Below the pieces are notes generated by a model. It worked only from the letters and a program-made list of their open reading frames with translations. It was not told where the DNA came from and did not search any database. From Acidicapsa ligni (GTDB taxonomy: Bacteria > Acidobacteriota > Terriglobia > Terriglobales > Acidobacteriaceae), in NCBI RefSeq assembly GCF_025685655.1, contig NZ_JAGSYG010000003.1, positions 434,001-498,000 on the forward strand: a stretch of 64,000 nucleotides of DNA. The letters run 5' to 3'. Of the stretch, positions 15,460-25,488 are shown in pieces; positions within the stretch are counted from its first letter, which is position 1; the number at the start of each line of letters is the position of its first letter. Made by a program: the position numbers and the translations under genes.

Positions 15460-16278
15460 CTAAACCGTGCTCTTAACCCGCACCACGGTAATCTTGCTGA
15501 ACCCCTCATCAAACGCCGGAGGCTTCAATCGCTCTGCCATCTTCTGCATCACATCATCGCTCACCGGCCGATCCCGCTTGCTATTCCGCTCCAGGCAAAC
15601 CTCCAGCGGAACATCAAAGAAAACCGCCTGCACCTCGTACCCAAAGCTCGCCGCCATCTTGATCCACTGCCTGCGCTCATGCGGAGAAAGATTCGTAGCA
15701 TCCACATAATTCCACGGCATCCGCGCAATCAACCGCGCCCGCAGCAGCGATCGCAAAGTTGAAAAGACCAGCCCCTGGTAACGCTGCTCCGTAATGTCAT
15801 CAAACAGGATCGTCCGCAGCAAATCACTCGATAGCGGAGTCACTCCACGGCGCTTGAACCAGGTAGTCTTGCCTGAACCCGGCAGCCCAATCGTCAGCAC
15901 CACAAATCCCTTGGGATCCTGCACCGTCCGCCCTGCCGCCTCATTCTCCGCAGGAGGCAGCGACGGCATATCCGGCTGCGTCTCCATCTCCAACCGACCC
16001 GAATTAGCCGCCTCATCGCTGTAACGCGGCGCAGCCGGCGCCTGTCTCTGTGGTCGCGAACCATGCCTTTGCTCTCGCCCACCGCTCTGCCTCAGATCCG
16101 GCTTCACATCCTGCTTCGGCGCAACTGGCAAAGGTGGCGGCAATGGCGCACTCCTCTGCGTTGGCGAATCCTCCGGGTAGGTAGGCACCAGCGGACGCGG
16201 CTGGTTCACAGGCAACTCATGACCGATCTTGCCGGTCGACTCTGTATTGTTAGGCTCTCGCTTGGAACGTCTTCTCAT
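15460..16278 (-). CDS. P-loop kinase with disordered N-terminus
   Basis: 272 residues. The first 120 or so are Pro/Gln/Arg-rich and probably unstructured. The C-terminal half is a polynucleotide-kinase-like (AAA_33) P-loop domain: Walker A GLPGSGKTTWFKRRG, SSDLLRTILFDD, NYVDATNLSPHERRQW and the lid NSKRDRPVSDDVMQKMAERL. Related domains phosphorylate 5'-OH nucleic acid ends or small substrates; this one has no neighbouring phosphatase or ligase, so the substrate is unknown. Confidence 0.7.
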   Translation of the reverse strand: MRRRSKREPNNTESTGKIGHELPVNQPRPLVPTYPEDSPTQRSAPLPPPLPVAPKQDVKPDLRQSGGREQRHGSRPQRQAPAAPRYSDEAANSGRLEMETQPDMPSLPPAENEAAGRTVQDPKGFVVLTIGLPGSGKTTWFKRRGVTPLSSDLLRTILFDDITEQRYQGLVFSTLRSLLRARLIARMPWNYVDATNLSPHERRQWIKMAASFGYEVQAVFFDVPLEVCLERNSKRDRPVSDDVMQKMAERLKPPAFDEGFSKITVVRVKSTV

Positions 16279-16716
16279 ATCTTGCTTCTCAAATCACGGG
16301 CGGCCGTTAGCCTTGTGCCCGATTATCAGATAACCCGATTATCACACGCAGCACTGCACACCAATTCGTGCATTTTCCATCGGAACCAACTATCGCAATC
16401 ACCCGGGAACCCACCCCGCCCAATCGCGAAATAAATCCCGCTCCCTGTTGCTGATAAGCCAATTTTGAAGAACACAGTCTTCCGCCCGTACATAAGCCCA
16501 GCAATAGCAATAAGCCCTTAGCTCCGAAGGCAGCATCCGCCAAACTCGCCTCAACTTTTTCGCTGAGTCGTTTTGAACACATTGACAACAGTGATAATCT
16601 GATGAGTTTGGTGGAAGGTCACGTCCCAAAACGAAATGTAAAGGACATCCCTCGGTCAAACGTATCCCGATTTGAATGCACCACGACACCTAAAGCATCC
16701 TAAGGAGACAGCAAAC
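16279..16716. other. Non-coding stretch upstream of gapA
   Basis: Two short minus-strand open frames here show no recognisable protein features. The interval should hold the gapA promoter: TTGACA at 16582-16587 is present but no -10 box stands at good spacing. AAGGAG at 16702-16707 is the gapA ribosome site. No other signal seen. Confidence 0.5.
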
Positions 16717-17721
<1,005 letters not shown>

Positions 17722-17817
17722 ACCAGTAACTGAACAAGGTCCAGTCATCCCAGAGCAAAGCGAAGGACCTGCTTTCCCCTTCGCTTTGCTCCAGCTTTCC
17801 GATCCGCCGCACCAACC

Positions 17818-17969
17818 TTTCTTGCTGTTGCCCTTGTTTTTGCCGTTGCTGTTGCCTTTGCTGTTGCCCTTGCTTTTCTGTCTGTCATTCCCGAAGGGAA
17901 TCTGCTGTTAGCACTTGCCCTTGCCCTTCTTGCTGTCATTCCCAAAGGGAATCTGCCCTTGCCCTTGCC
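17818..17969 (+). repeat. Intergenic repeat, copy C (double core)
   Basis: A long TTGCTGTTGCC-type tract, a core with ATTCCCGAAGGGAAT (17877-17907), a short tract and a second core ATTCCCAAAGGGAAT (17929-17957), then more TTGCCC units running into the truncated ridA frame at 17970. Confidence 0.8.
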
Positions 17970-18188
17970 GTAAGCTCTTCCCTGAATCACGTAGTCCGAA
18001 CCCGCATGTATCTCACCCATGCCGAAGACCGGGAAGCCATAGGCCACGTCCACGGCGAAGTCTTTCATAACATCCGTCCAGCGGCCATCATGGTCGTAGT
18101 AGCTCAGCTCTTGAATCCCAAATGGCGTGTGGAAATCGAATTTGACGCAGTCGTCACTTCGAATACGCCCACCGCAGAAGGCCAGTGA
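17970..18188 (+). pseudogene. RidA-family C-terminal remnant
   Basis: The plus-strand frame reads HVVRTRMYLTHAEDREAIG, then HGEVFHNIRPAAIMVVVAQL and VEIEFDAVV. This is the second half of the RidA/YjgF fold, where the RPA Arg binds the imine substrate and VEIExxA closes the protein. The first half (about 60 residues) is missing and its place is taken by the TTGCC repeat tract, from which the frame continues without a break. The remnant stops 3 bases before pgk, so an intact ridA-pgk pair probably existed once. An ATG at 18006 could still make a fragment. Confidence 0.65.
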
Positions 18189-18191
18189 AAA

Positions 18192-19406
18192 ATGTCCAAG
18201 CTCTCCATCCGCGACCTCGACCTCGAAAACAAGCACGTCTTCATCCGCGTTGACTTCAACGTCCCCCTCACCGAAGACGGCACCGCCATCACCGATGACA
18301 CCCGCATCAAGGCCACTCTGCCCACCATCGAGTACGCCATTCGTCATCACGCCAAAGTCATCCTCGCCTCGCACCTAGGCCGCCCGAAAGGCAAGCCCAA
18401 CGCGAAGTACTCGCTGCGCCCCCTAGTCGACCGTCTCCGCGAACTCCTCGACCACGACGTCAGCCTCAACGTCAACGTCGGCTTCTCTCCCGACTGCATC
18501 GGCGACGTAGCCAGCGAACTAGCCAGCCAGCTCGAATCAGGCCAGGTTCTGCTCCTCGAAAACCTCCGCTTCCACCCCGAAGAAGAAGCCAACGACCCCG
18601 TCTTCAGCAAGAAGCTGGCCTCACTCGGTGAGATCTACATCAACGACGCCTTCGGCTCTGCCCATCGCGCACACGCCTCCACCGAAGGCATCACCCACTT
18701 CGTCAAAAAAGCCGCAGCCGGCCTGCTCATGGAAAAGGAACTGACCTACCTCGGCAAAGCTCTTGAGGCCCCGGAAAAGCCCTTCGTAGCCATCATCGGC
18801 GGCTCCAAAATCTCCGGCAAAATCGACGTCATCGACAACCTCCTCGACAAGGTCGATACCCTCGTAATCGTCGGCGGCATGGCCTACACCTTCCAGCGCG
18901 CGCTCGGCGTCACCACCGGCAAATCCCTGGTCGAAGAAGACAAGATCGACATCGCCAAAGAGGCCCTCGCCAAGGCTAAGAAAAACGGCGTAAAACTCCT
19001 GCTCCCAGTCGACAACATCCTCGCCGACGACTTCTCCCCCGACGCCAAAACCCAGGTATGGGATAGCTCCAAAAACTTCCCCGCCGACTGGCAAGGCCTG
19101 GACATCGGCCCCAAAACCATCGCCCTCATCACCGAAGAAGTAGCCAAGGCCAAGACCATTCTCTGGAACGGCCCCGCAGGCGTCTTCGAATTCCCCGCCT
19201 TCGCAGTAGGAACCAACGCCATCGCCAATGCAGTGGCAGATAACGTAGCAGCCACCAGCATCATCGGCGGCGGCGACTCCGTCAGCGCAATCAATCAGGC
19301 CGGAGTAGCCGACAAAATCACCCACATCAGCACCGGCGGCGGCGCCAGCCTCGAATTCCTCGAAGGCAAGAAACTCCCCGGCGTAGAAGCCCTCACCAAC
19401 AAGTAA
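18192..19406 (+). CDS. pgk: Phosphoglycerate kinase
   Basis: 404 residues; it transfers phosphate from 1,3-bisphosphoglycerate to ADP in glycolysis. Signatures: [11 protein letters not shown] near the N-terminus, [22 protein letters not shown], the hinge [32 protein letters not shown] and the nucleotide loop GGGDSVSA. Full length for the family. The start follows the ridA remnant by 3 bases, with GAAGG inside the remnant as a possible ribosome site. Confidence 0.97.
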   Translation: MSKLSIRDLDLENKHVFIRVDFNVPLTEDGTAITDDTRIKATLPTIEYAIRHHAKVILASHLGRPKGKPNAKYSLRPLVDRLRELLDHDVSLNVNVGFSPDCIGDVASELASQLESGQVLLLENLRFHPEEEANDPVFSKKLASLGEIYINDAFGSAHRAHASTEGITHFVKKAAAGLLMEKELTYLGKALEAPEKPFVAIIGGSKISGKIDVIDNLLDKVDTLVIVGGMAYTFQRALGVTTGKSLVEEDKIDIAKEALAKAKKNGVKLLLPVDNILADDFSPDAKTQVWDSSKNFPADWQGLDIGPKTIALITEEVAKAKTILWNGPAGVFEFPAFAVGTNAIANAVADNVAATSIIGGGDSVSAINQAGVADKITHISTGGGASLEFLEGKKLPGVEALTNK

Positions 19407-19441
19407 CTCCCCTCGCTTCACCAACCACGGATCCCTGGATG

Positions 19442-19478
19442 CCCATCCTAAGCGCAACCTCACCGCGCTTAGGATGGG
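19442..19478 (+). terminator. Hairpin terminator after pgk
   Basis: Perfect 14-base arms CCCATCCTAAGCGC and GCGCTTAGGATGGG around a 9-base loop, 36 bases after the pgk stop. No long T-run follows. Confidence 0.7.
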
Positions 19479-19623
19479 ACCAATCAATCGACCGTCCTCT
19501 TCCTAAAAATCCAATTAGTCCAAAGCACCAATCCAGAGACAGCAGAGCCCCTGGATCGAGTTGCAGAAAATTATCCCCCACCCCCGCAAAATCAAATAAA
19601 GCACCTGTAAAGTTGCGACCGAT

Positions 19624-19724
19624 CTAGCCCTAGCCCTTCCGTCTAGTCGTTGCCTTAGCCTTTCCGTCTAGTCGTTGTCGTTGCCCTTGCCTTTCTGTCT
19701 GTCATTCCCGAAGGGAATCTGCTG
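19624..19724 (+). repeat. Intergenic repeat, copy D
   Basis: A tract mixing GCCCTTCCGTCTAGTCGTTG units with TTGCC units, then a core with ATTCCCGAAGGGAAT at 19694-19724. It lies in the 504-base gap between pgk and the small TA-like pair; apart from this repeat and the hairpin nothing else is visible in that gap. Confidence 0.75.
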
Positions 19725-19910
19725 TCGGCATCAACCAAAGGAAAATCTACATAGCCCCCCTCCCCCCGCACTGGAGGGATACATCGAACAAATGTCAAAA
19801 TGGGTCAAATTAGCCAGACGAGACAAATCATCTATTCTTCCGCGACTCCGAGAAGCAAAGAGCTTGATTTAACCCAGCGATTAGTACTACGTCAGCCTTA
19901 CAATCGTACT

Positions 19911-20120
19911 GTGAGCACCGACAAGACAATCCGCAGATTCTCAAGCCACGCTGAGCAAAAAGCCGAAACCTACCGCTACTGGCAAAGCCGTCCGACCGGC
20001 GAGCGATTCGCAGCGGTATGGGAAGCAACGGCCACTGCATACGCATTTAAGGGAATCCACTACGATGCTACCCGAAGATCTGAAGCAACTCTTACTCGCA
20101 TTCAACGCCAACGAGGTTGA
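19911..20120 (+). CDS. Small antitoxin-like protein
   Basis: GTG 19911 gives a 69-residue protein beginning VSTDKTIRRFSSHAEQKAET, then YRYWQSRPTGERF. This resembles short proteins encoded just before minimal nucleotidyltransferases, with a KTIRRF start and an AExxxYYxxxxPxERL-like helix. It overlaps the nucleotidyltransferase gene by 56 bases, pointing to translational coupling. I infer a toxin-antitoxin-like partner, with no named family. Confidence 0.5.
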   Translation: MSTDKTIRRFSSHAEQKAETYRYWQSRPTGERFAAVWEATATAYAFKGIHYDATRRSEATLTRIQRQRG

Positions 20121-20541
20121 ATACCTGGTCGTCGGCGGATATGCGGTAGGAATACATGCCGAACCTCGCGCCACAAAAGACCTCGACCTTTTCATCCGCT
20201 CCGCAGACAAAAATAGTAAAGCGGTCTACTGCGCCCTGGTCGCCTATGGAGCACCCCTTGTCGGATTAACTCCAGCAGATTTCCGCGATGATCCTGACTC
20301 CGTCTTCCAGATCGGTCAACCACCAGCTCGCGTCGACATTTTGCAGCACATCAGTGGCGTCGAGTTCGAGGAAGCCTGGAAGCAACGTACAGAAGCAATC
20401 GTCGATGGCGTCCCTGCCCATATCATTTCGATCGAACACCTAATCCAAAACAAACTAGAGTCAGGAAGAATGCAAGACCTGGCCGATGTCGAAGCTATCC
20501 GCGAAGCCCAAATAAACGCGAAAACAAAATCCAAAGATTAA
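20065..20541 (+). CDS. Minimal nucleotidyltransferase, TA-like
   Basis: 158 residues. EVEYLVVGGYAVGIHAEPRA followed by TKDLDLFI gives the GG-xxx and DxD metal site of the polymerase-beta-like nucleotidyltransferase fold, as in AbiEii/DUF6036-type proteins. Later RVDILQHISGV supplies the third acidic residue, and ISIEHLIQNKLES with DLADVEAI is the usual C-terminal end. Such proteins transfer nucleotides to tRNA or protein targets in toxin-antitoxin or phage-defence pairs. The overlap with the short upstream gene supports a two-gene module. Confidence 0.65.
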   Translation: MLPEDLKQLLLAFNANEVEYLVVGGYAVGIHAEPRATKDLDLFIRSADKNSKAVYCALVAYGAPLVGLTPADFRDDPDSVFQIGQPPARVDILQHISGVEFEEAWKQRTEAIVDGVPAHIISIEHLIQNKLESGRMQDLADVEAIREAQINAKTKSKD

Positions 20542-20682
20542 CCCCTACAGGACAGCTATTCCGACATCTGGAAAAGAGTCCAGGATTACCGCAGCATTCG
20601 ATCTACCAGGTGTAGAATTGCGCCAGCCGAAAACCACCCCCTGAAAACGCCCTGAAGCAAAGTCGGCTCGAGGACAGATCAC

Positions 20683-21324
20683 ATGAGCTCAGCCCTGCAA
20701 ACACCAACCGCAGAATCCGTAAAATCCGCCTGTGAAAGATTCGACCGCGAGCACGAACTGATCGAGCAAACCCTCTCCGAACTCTTCCAGCAATATCCCC
20801 TCAACAACGACCTGCGCCACGTCCTCCTCAAAGTAGTCGCAGTCAACTCCCTCTATCACACCAGCGTCTACGCGCTCGATACAGTAGCCCGCCACATCCA
20901 CGCACATCACAAAGAAATCGACATCGCCCTCGACAAGGGCTCACCGCAAATCGTGGACAAGATCGCCAAAGTCACCGTCCAGGGCAAAGTTCATAACTTC
21001 TTTTCCTTCGCGACAAAATACTGTAGCTGGCACAACCCAGACGCTTACCCCATCTATGATTCCCGCGTAGACCACTACCTCTGGAGCCTGCAACAGCAGC
21101 AAGCCTTCGCCACTTCCTTCATCCACCCCCACCTGTGGGACTACCCGAAATTTCACAGCATCGTAGTCTCCTTCCGCGATGCCCACGGCCTTGGTTCCTT
21201 CACCTTCAAAGAACTCGATAAGTTTCTCTTCCTTCAGGGCGAGCGACCATCCGCCCCAATCCCCGACGAGCCGCAACCCGGCATCGGCGCATTCGATTTC
21301 TTTCCCGAACAGGAACCCGCCTAG
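20683..21324 (+). CDS. Conserved hypothetical protein
   Basis: 213 residues, soluble and helical. The most distinctive segment is NFFSFATKYCSWHNPDAYPI followed by YDSRVDHYLW, a pattern I have seen in uncharacterised bacterial proteins with helix-hairpin-helix-like folds, but no function can be named. It is monocistronic, between the TA-like pair and tpiA. Confidence 0.6.
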   Translation: MSSALQTPTAESVKSACERFDREHELIEQTLSELFQQYPLNNDLRHVLLKVVAVNSLYHTSVYALDTVARHIHAHHKEIDIALDKGSPQIVDKIAKVTVQGKVHNFFSFATKYCSWHNPDAYPIYDSRVDHYLWSLQQQQAFATSFIHPHLWDYPKFHSIVVSFRDAHGLGSFTFKELDKFLFLQGERPSAPIPDEPQPGIGAFDFFPEQEPA

Positions 21325-21409
21325 CGACAAACGCGATCGGCACAACCACAGCATTCTCTGAACTCCATGCATGAGGGATAGTCCACTCAGCTATCACTCA
21401 AGCACATTC

Positions 21410-21456
21410 GTCGCTCATAACCTACGCCGCTCATAACCTACGTCACTCATAACATG
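21410..21456 (+). repeat. Tandem 16-base repeat
   Basis: Almost three copies of a 16-base unit close to GYCRCTCATAACCTAC, about 95 bases upstream of tpiA. This could be a regulator-binding array or simple slippage. Confidence 0.55.
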
Positions 21457-21550
21457 AACTCGTCGATCGATAGCCAGTCTCACCATCGATCGTCTCCCGC
21501 AGCTTCTCCAGTTCATCATCTAAACTAATCTCGAGGAAAACCAACCAATC

Positions 21551-22303
21551 ATGTCCCGTAAACCGCTGATCGCAGCCAACTGGAAGATGTACAAAACTCC
21601 CGCTGAAGCCAAAGCCTTCGTCGACGCCTTCCTGCCTCTCGTAGCTGGACATACACGCGACGAAATCGCACTTTTCCCATCCGTCACCTCGCTGGCCACA
21701 GTCGTCGAAGCCGTCGCCGGATCGAACGTCCTTGCAGGCCTGCAAAATATGCACTACGCCGAAGAAGGTGCCTATACCGGCGAGACCTCCGCAACCATGC
21801 TCAAAGCTGTAGGAGCGACCCATACCCTCATCGGCCACTCCGAACGCCGCCAGTACTTCAACGAGACAGACTCAATCGTGAACAAAAAGCTTCACACCGC
21901 GTTGATTCACGGCATCGTTCCAATCGTATGTGTTGGAGAGCATCTTCACGAGCGAGAAGCAGGCCTGACCGGATCCGTACTGCTGGCCCAACTCAAAGGC
22001 GCACTCGCCGACATCAAGCCCGCGGATGCCTCATCCATCGTTATCGCCTATGAACCAGTCTGGGCTATCGGCACCGGCAAAACAGCCACTCCAGAGATGG
22101 CAATCGGAGCCCACATGATCATCCGCGCAGAAATCGCAAACATCCTCGACTCCAGCGTTGCGCGCGCCATTCGCATCCTCTACGGCGGCAGCGTCAAGCC
22201 GGACAATGCAACTGATCTGCTGGACCAGGATGAAATCAACGGCGCACTCGTCGGCGGAGCCAGCCTTAAGCCGGATTCCTTCGCCTCCATCGTCAAGTAT
22301 TAA
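21551..22303 (+). CDS. tpiA: Triosephosphate isomerase
   Basis: 250 residues; it interconverts dihydroxyacetone phosphate and glyceraldehyde 3-phosphate. Visible residues: LIAANWKMYK (catalytic Asn and Lys), IGHSERRQYF (catalytic His), VIAYEPVWAIGTGK (catalytic Glu and flexible loop 6) and LYGGSVKPDN (phosphate loop). Full length. Third glycolytic gene in the region after gapA and pgk, but on its own transcript. Confidence 0.97.
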   Translation: MSRKPLIAANWKMYKTPAEAKAFVDAFLPLVAGHTRDEIALFPSVTSLATVVEAVAGSNVLAGLQNMHYAEEGAYTGETSATMLKAVGATHTLIGHSERRQYFNETDSIVNKKLHTALIHGIVPIVCVGEHLHEREAGLTGSVLLAQLKGALADIKPADASSIVIAYEPVWAIGTGKTATPEMAIGAHMIIRAEIANILDSSVARAIRILYGGSVKPDNATDLLDQDEINGALVGGASLKPDSFASIVKY

Positions 22304-22313
22304 CACCGCATAC

Positions 22314-22348
22314 ACGCGGGACTTGAACCACTGCTTCCAGTCCCGCGT
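22314..22348 (+). terminator. Hairpin terminator after tpiA
   Basis: Arms ACGCGGGACT and AGTCCCGCGT around a 15-base loop, 11 bases after the tpiA stop and 10 bases before the next start codon. Confidence 0.65.
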
Positions 22349-22358
22349 ATGATGTCTC

Positions 22359-23516
22359 ATGCCCCGGACAGCGATCCTTCAGACAGCCCAACGCGACTTC
22401 TACATCGACCGCCTGCGTTCTGTCATGACTGCGCTCGTCATCCTGCATCACACCGCTATCACTTACGGCGGTCCTGGCGGCTGGTTCTGGCGAGAGATCG
22501 AGACCTCCCCAACTCCATCCAGCACGGCCCTGACATTTTTCTGCGCAACCAACCAGGCCTACTTCATGGGCTTCTTCTTTTTGCTGGCTGGATACTTCAC
22601 ACCACGCTCTCTTGAACGAAAAGGCACCGCGCAATTCCTGTTAGACCGCTTCCTGCGCCTAGGCCTGCCGCTGCTGGCATTCATCCTCATCCTCGGCCCG
22701 CTCACCGCCGCTATCGTAACCGCATTTGAAGGTCATGGCTTCTGGCCAACCATCGTCTACCTCCGGAACCATCAGCGCATCATCAACGGCCCCCTATGGT
22801 TCGCCGAAGCCCTGCTCATCTTCTCGCTCATCTACTGCGCCTGGAGCGCAGCCGTCGCAAAACGACGAACGACTCCACAAACGCCACAACGCTCTCCCCG
22901 GCCAGTGCCCGCCTATAGCTGGTGGTTGCTGGCCGCCGTCGGAACAGGCGTAACCGCCCTGGCCATCCGCCAATTCGTACCCACCGGCGAAAACGTCTTC
23001 GGCCTGCAGCTCGGTTATTTCGCCAGCTACATCGTTCTCTTCGCCGTCGGCATCGCTGCATGGCGTCATGATTGGCTGCGTCAGCTTCGTTGGAGAGACG
23101 CGCAACCCTGGTTATTCATCACGGTCATCGCCTGGCCTTTCATGCCCGTCGGCATCGTGCTGGCGCGTAAGCTCTACGGACCAGGCAGGTCAAACTTCTC
23201 AGGAGGATTCTCCTGGACAGCAATCCTCTACGCCTTCTGGGAGCCGTTGATCGCCTGGGGAATCATCTCTCTCTGGCTGCTGGTATTCCGCGAACACATG
23301 AACAAGCCCTCTGCCATCTGGGACTGGCTCAACCGCCGCGCCTACGCCGTCTACATCCTGCACCCGCCAGTGCTGGTCACAATAGGCCTGCTTCTCCACC
23401 ATTGGACCGCACCCGCACTGCTGAAATTCGGCGTCACCGGCATCCTGTCCGTTGCCGCCACCTGGCTAATCTCCGACCCGATAGTCCGTCTCCCCGGTAT
23501 TCGCAAAATAGTCTAG
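22359..23516 (+). CDS. Acyltransferase 3 family membrane protein
   Basis: 385 residues with about ten membrane helices. The N-terminus RDFYIDRLRSVMTALVILHH carries the family's helix-1 Arg and His, and QAYFMGFFFLLAGYFTPRSL is the second signature; NGPLWFAEALLIFSLIYCAW and AYAVYILHPPVLVT are further matches. Such proteins O-acylate glycans or other exported molecules at the inner membrane. No glycan genes are directly adjacent, so the acceptor is unknown. Confidence 0.8.
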   Translation: MPRTAILQTAQRDFYIDRLRSVMTALVILHHTAITYGGPGGWFWREIETSPTPSSTALTFFCATNQAYFMGFFFLLAGYFTPRSLERKGTAQFLLDRFLRLGLPLLAFILILGPLTAAIVTAFEGHGFWPTIVYLRNHQRIINGPLWFAEALLIFSLIYCAWSAAVAKRRTTPQTPQRSPRPVPAYSWWLLAAVGTGVTALAIRQFVPTGENVFGLQLGYFASYIVLFAVGIAAWRHDWLRQLRWRDAQPWLFITVIAWPFMPVGIVLARKLYGPGRSNFSGGFSWTAILYAFWEPLIAWGIISLWLLVFREHMNKPSAIWDWLNRRAYAVYILHPPVLVTIGLLLHHWTAPALLKFGVTGILSVAATWLISDPIVRLPGIRKIV

Positions 23517-23640
23517 GGATCAATCAGGCAATCGAGCTGTCAGGCTTTCAGGCAAAGGATGAAATAGCGACTGCCCTCGATCAAGCCTGTGCCACCGTAA
23601 CAGAGCCGCCGTAACAGCGATATGGCATGATGACTAAACC

Positions 23641-25050
23641 ATGCGCGTTCCAATCCTAACCTTGGCTATTCTCTGCGGCAGCCTCATTACGCAAGCTCAG
23701 CAAGCCACGCAACATCTGCTGATAAGCGGCAATCTCGTCACCCCCGACGGAGTCATCCCCGGCGGCTGGCTCGACATCCTCAACGGACGCATCCTAACCA
23801 TTAGCCGCGAACGCCCGGAAATCCCCAACGCCCAAACTCTCGAAACCAACGACCTCATCTTCCCGGGCTTCGTCGATCTGCACAATCACCCAACCTTCAA
23901 TGTCTTTCCCCGTTGGACGCCGCCCCACAAATTTTCCAATCGCTACGCCTGGCGTGATTGGGACGTATATCAGCAGCAGCTCGAAAGCAAAGCACGCACC
24001 CTCTTCGCCGACGGTTCCAACTTCTGCGACGTCGATGAATATGTCGAAGTCAAAGCGCTCATCGGCGGCACCACCTCCATCATTGGAATAGGCTCCAACA
24101 ACCCTGCCAAACCCACTCCGGACTGCATCCGAGGACTCGTCCGCAACCTCGACCACTTCACCGGCTTTTACGGCCCTCAAGTCGATCACGAACGCATCGC
24201 CAACTCCATCGGCATTCTGCCCCGCGATATGGATGCTATGACCGCGGCTCATTACCGGCAATCCATCGCCGACGGCAGCCTCGATCTGTTGGCCATCCAC
24301 ATAGCCGAGGGCCTGCCGACCGATGCCGAATCCGCCCAGGAACTCGACCTGCTCGACGCCCACAACCTGCTCACCGCGCACACGGCGCTCATTCATTCCG
24401 TCGGCTTATCGCCCAGCCAGTTGGCCCGCGTCCATCGCGCCGGAGCCTCGATCGTCTGGTCGCCGCGCAGCAACTTCGAACTCTACGGCCGCACCGCCAA
24501 CGTAGACGCAGCCTTTCGCGAAGGAGTCACCATCTCCCTCGCTCCCGACTGGTCTCCAAGCGGCTCCGACAATATGTGGGAAGAGATCCAATACGCGCAC
24601 AAGGTCAGCACCCGCGACCTGAACAGCCTTTTCAGCAGCCGGCAACTGGTAGAAATGGCCTCCAGCATTCCGGCAAGAGTTGCCAGAATCGACGACAAAA
24701 CAGGCACCATCGCCGCTGGTCAACTGGCCGATTTCTTCCTGGTCAGTTCAAGTTCGACATCGAATCAAGCAAGCCAAACGACTCAAGCGAATCCCTACGA
24801 AGCAATCCTCACCGGAAATATCACTGCGGTCGATCTGGTCGTAATCAACGGCATTCCCATTTACGGCGATCCAAAGCTGCTCCACTCGCTCAACATCGCT
24901 ACAGAACCACTCCAAATCTGCGGCACGGAAAAAGCCCTGAACTCCGCCGCTCTGCCCAACGGCCCATTCGCAGGAGTAGCGTCGCGCCTAAGCCAAAAAC
25001 TGAAAGCCCTGGGCACAGAATTAGGCCCGTTAGACTCCTGCCAGAAGTGA
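23641..25050 (+). CDS. Secreted amidohydrolase
   Basis: 469 residues with a signal peptide (ending LITQAQQ). Metal-site motifs of the amidohydrolase superfamily are in order: FVDLHNHPTF (HxH), IAIHIAEG-like LLAIHIAEG, ALIHSVGL, then SPRSNFELYGRT and LAPDWSPSGSDN (the final Asp). The arrangement is closest to the TrzN/AtzB-like cytosine deaminase branch, but export is unusual for those. The C-terminus (RVARIDDKTGTIAAGQLADF) is the standard composite beta-sandwich. It is convergent with the Rieske gene, with 7 bases between stops. Confidence 0.75.
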   Translation: MRVPILTLAILCGSLITQAQQATQHLLISGNLVTPDGVIPGGWLDILNGRILTISRERPEIPNAQTLETNDLIFPGFVDLHNHPTFNVFPRWTPPHKFSNRYAWRDWDVYQQQLESKARTLFADGSNFCDVDEYVEVKALIGGTTSIIGIGSNNPAKPTPDCIRGLVRNLDHFTGFYGPQVDHERIANSIGILPRDMDAMTAAHYRQSIADGSLDLLAIHIAEGLPTDAESAQELDLLDAHNLLTAHTALIHSVGLSPSQLARVHRAGASIVWSPRSNFELYGRTANVDAAFREGVTISLAPDWSPSGSDNMWEEIQYAHKVSTRDLNSLFSSRQLVEMASSIPARVARIDDKTGTIAAGQLADFFLVSSSSTSNQASQTTQANPYEAILTGNITAVDLVVINGIPIYGDPKLLHSLNIATEPLQICGTEKALNSAALPNGPFAGVASRLSQKLKALGTELGPLDSCQK

Positions 25051-25057
25051 CAGATCC

Positions 25058-25366
25058 TCAGGACAACCGAACGAACAGTTCCCCATCCTCAACGTCCACA
25101 TCATAGACGCGCACCTGAGCCTTACCTTTATGCTGCTCCCCTGTCTTGAGATCAAACGACCAGTCATGCCACGGACAAAGCACGCGCCCATGCTCGACAA
25201 ATCCCTGCCCCAGCGGCCCACCCTTGTGCGGGCAGAGATTATCCAGCACTGAAATCTCTCCATCCACCATCGCCACGCAGAACTGACGGCCGCCGGCATG
25301 CATCTCACGCACCTCGCCCTCGTGAGGCAGCTTCTTCCCAAGACAAATCCGAACCAGACCAGACAT
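25058..25366 (-). CDS. Small Rieske [2Fe-2S] ferredoxin
   Basis: 102 residues from ATG 25366 (MSGLVRICLGKKL). The two Rieske boxes are intact: CPHKGGPLGQG and CPWHDWSFDL. It is a NirD-like stand-alone electron carrier; no oxygenase subunit or nitrite reductase gene is adjacent, so its redox partner is unknown. Confidence 0.85.
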   Translation of the reverse strand: MSGLVRICLGKKLPHEGEVREMHAGGRQFCVAMVDGEISVLDNLCPHKGGPLGQGFVEHGRVLCPWHDWSFDLKTGEQHKGKAQVRVYDVDVEDGELFVRLS

Positions 25367-25488
25367 CCTCATCTATCTCCGTCCAACGCTTCATGCTAGC
25401 CGGTTGACCCTGCACCCGACTGCATCCGAAAGCACTTTCTCACACGCCGCGATACCATTGAAATTCAAGACTGACAGAAACCGCACAA

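Noticed and set aside
16573..16610. TTGACA near 16582 as a clear gapA sigma-70 promoter
   Set aside because: No -10 box lies 16-18 bases downstream; GATAAT is only 5 bases away.
16307..16689. Two short minus-strand open frames upstream of gapA
   Set aside because: No ribosome site, no recognisable domain, and they overlap the gapA promoter region.
17745..18374. Minus-strand frame through the repeat tract and ridA remnant
   Set aside because: It is made of Ala/Arg/Lys repeats from the TTGCC tract and has no family pattern; the plus strand shows RidA residues.
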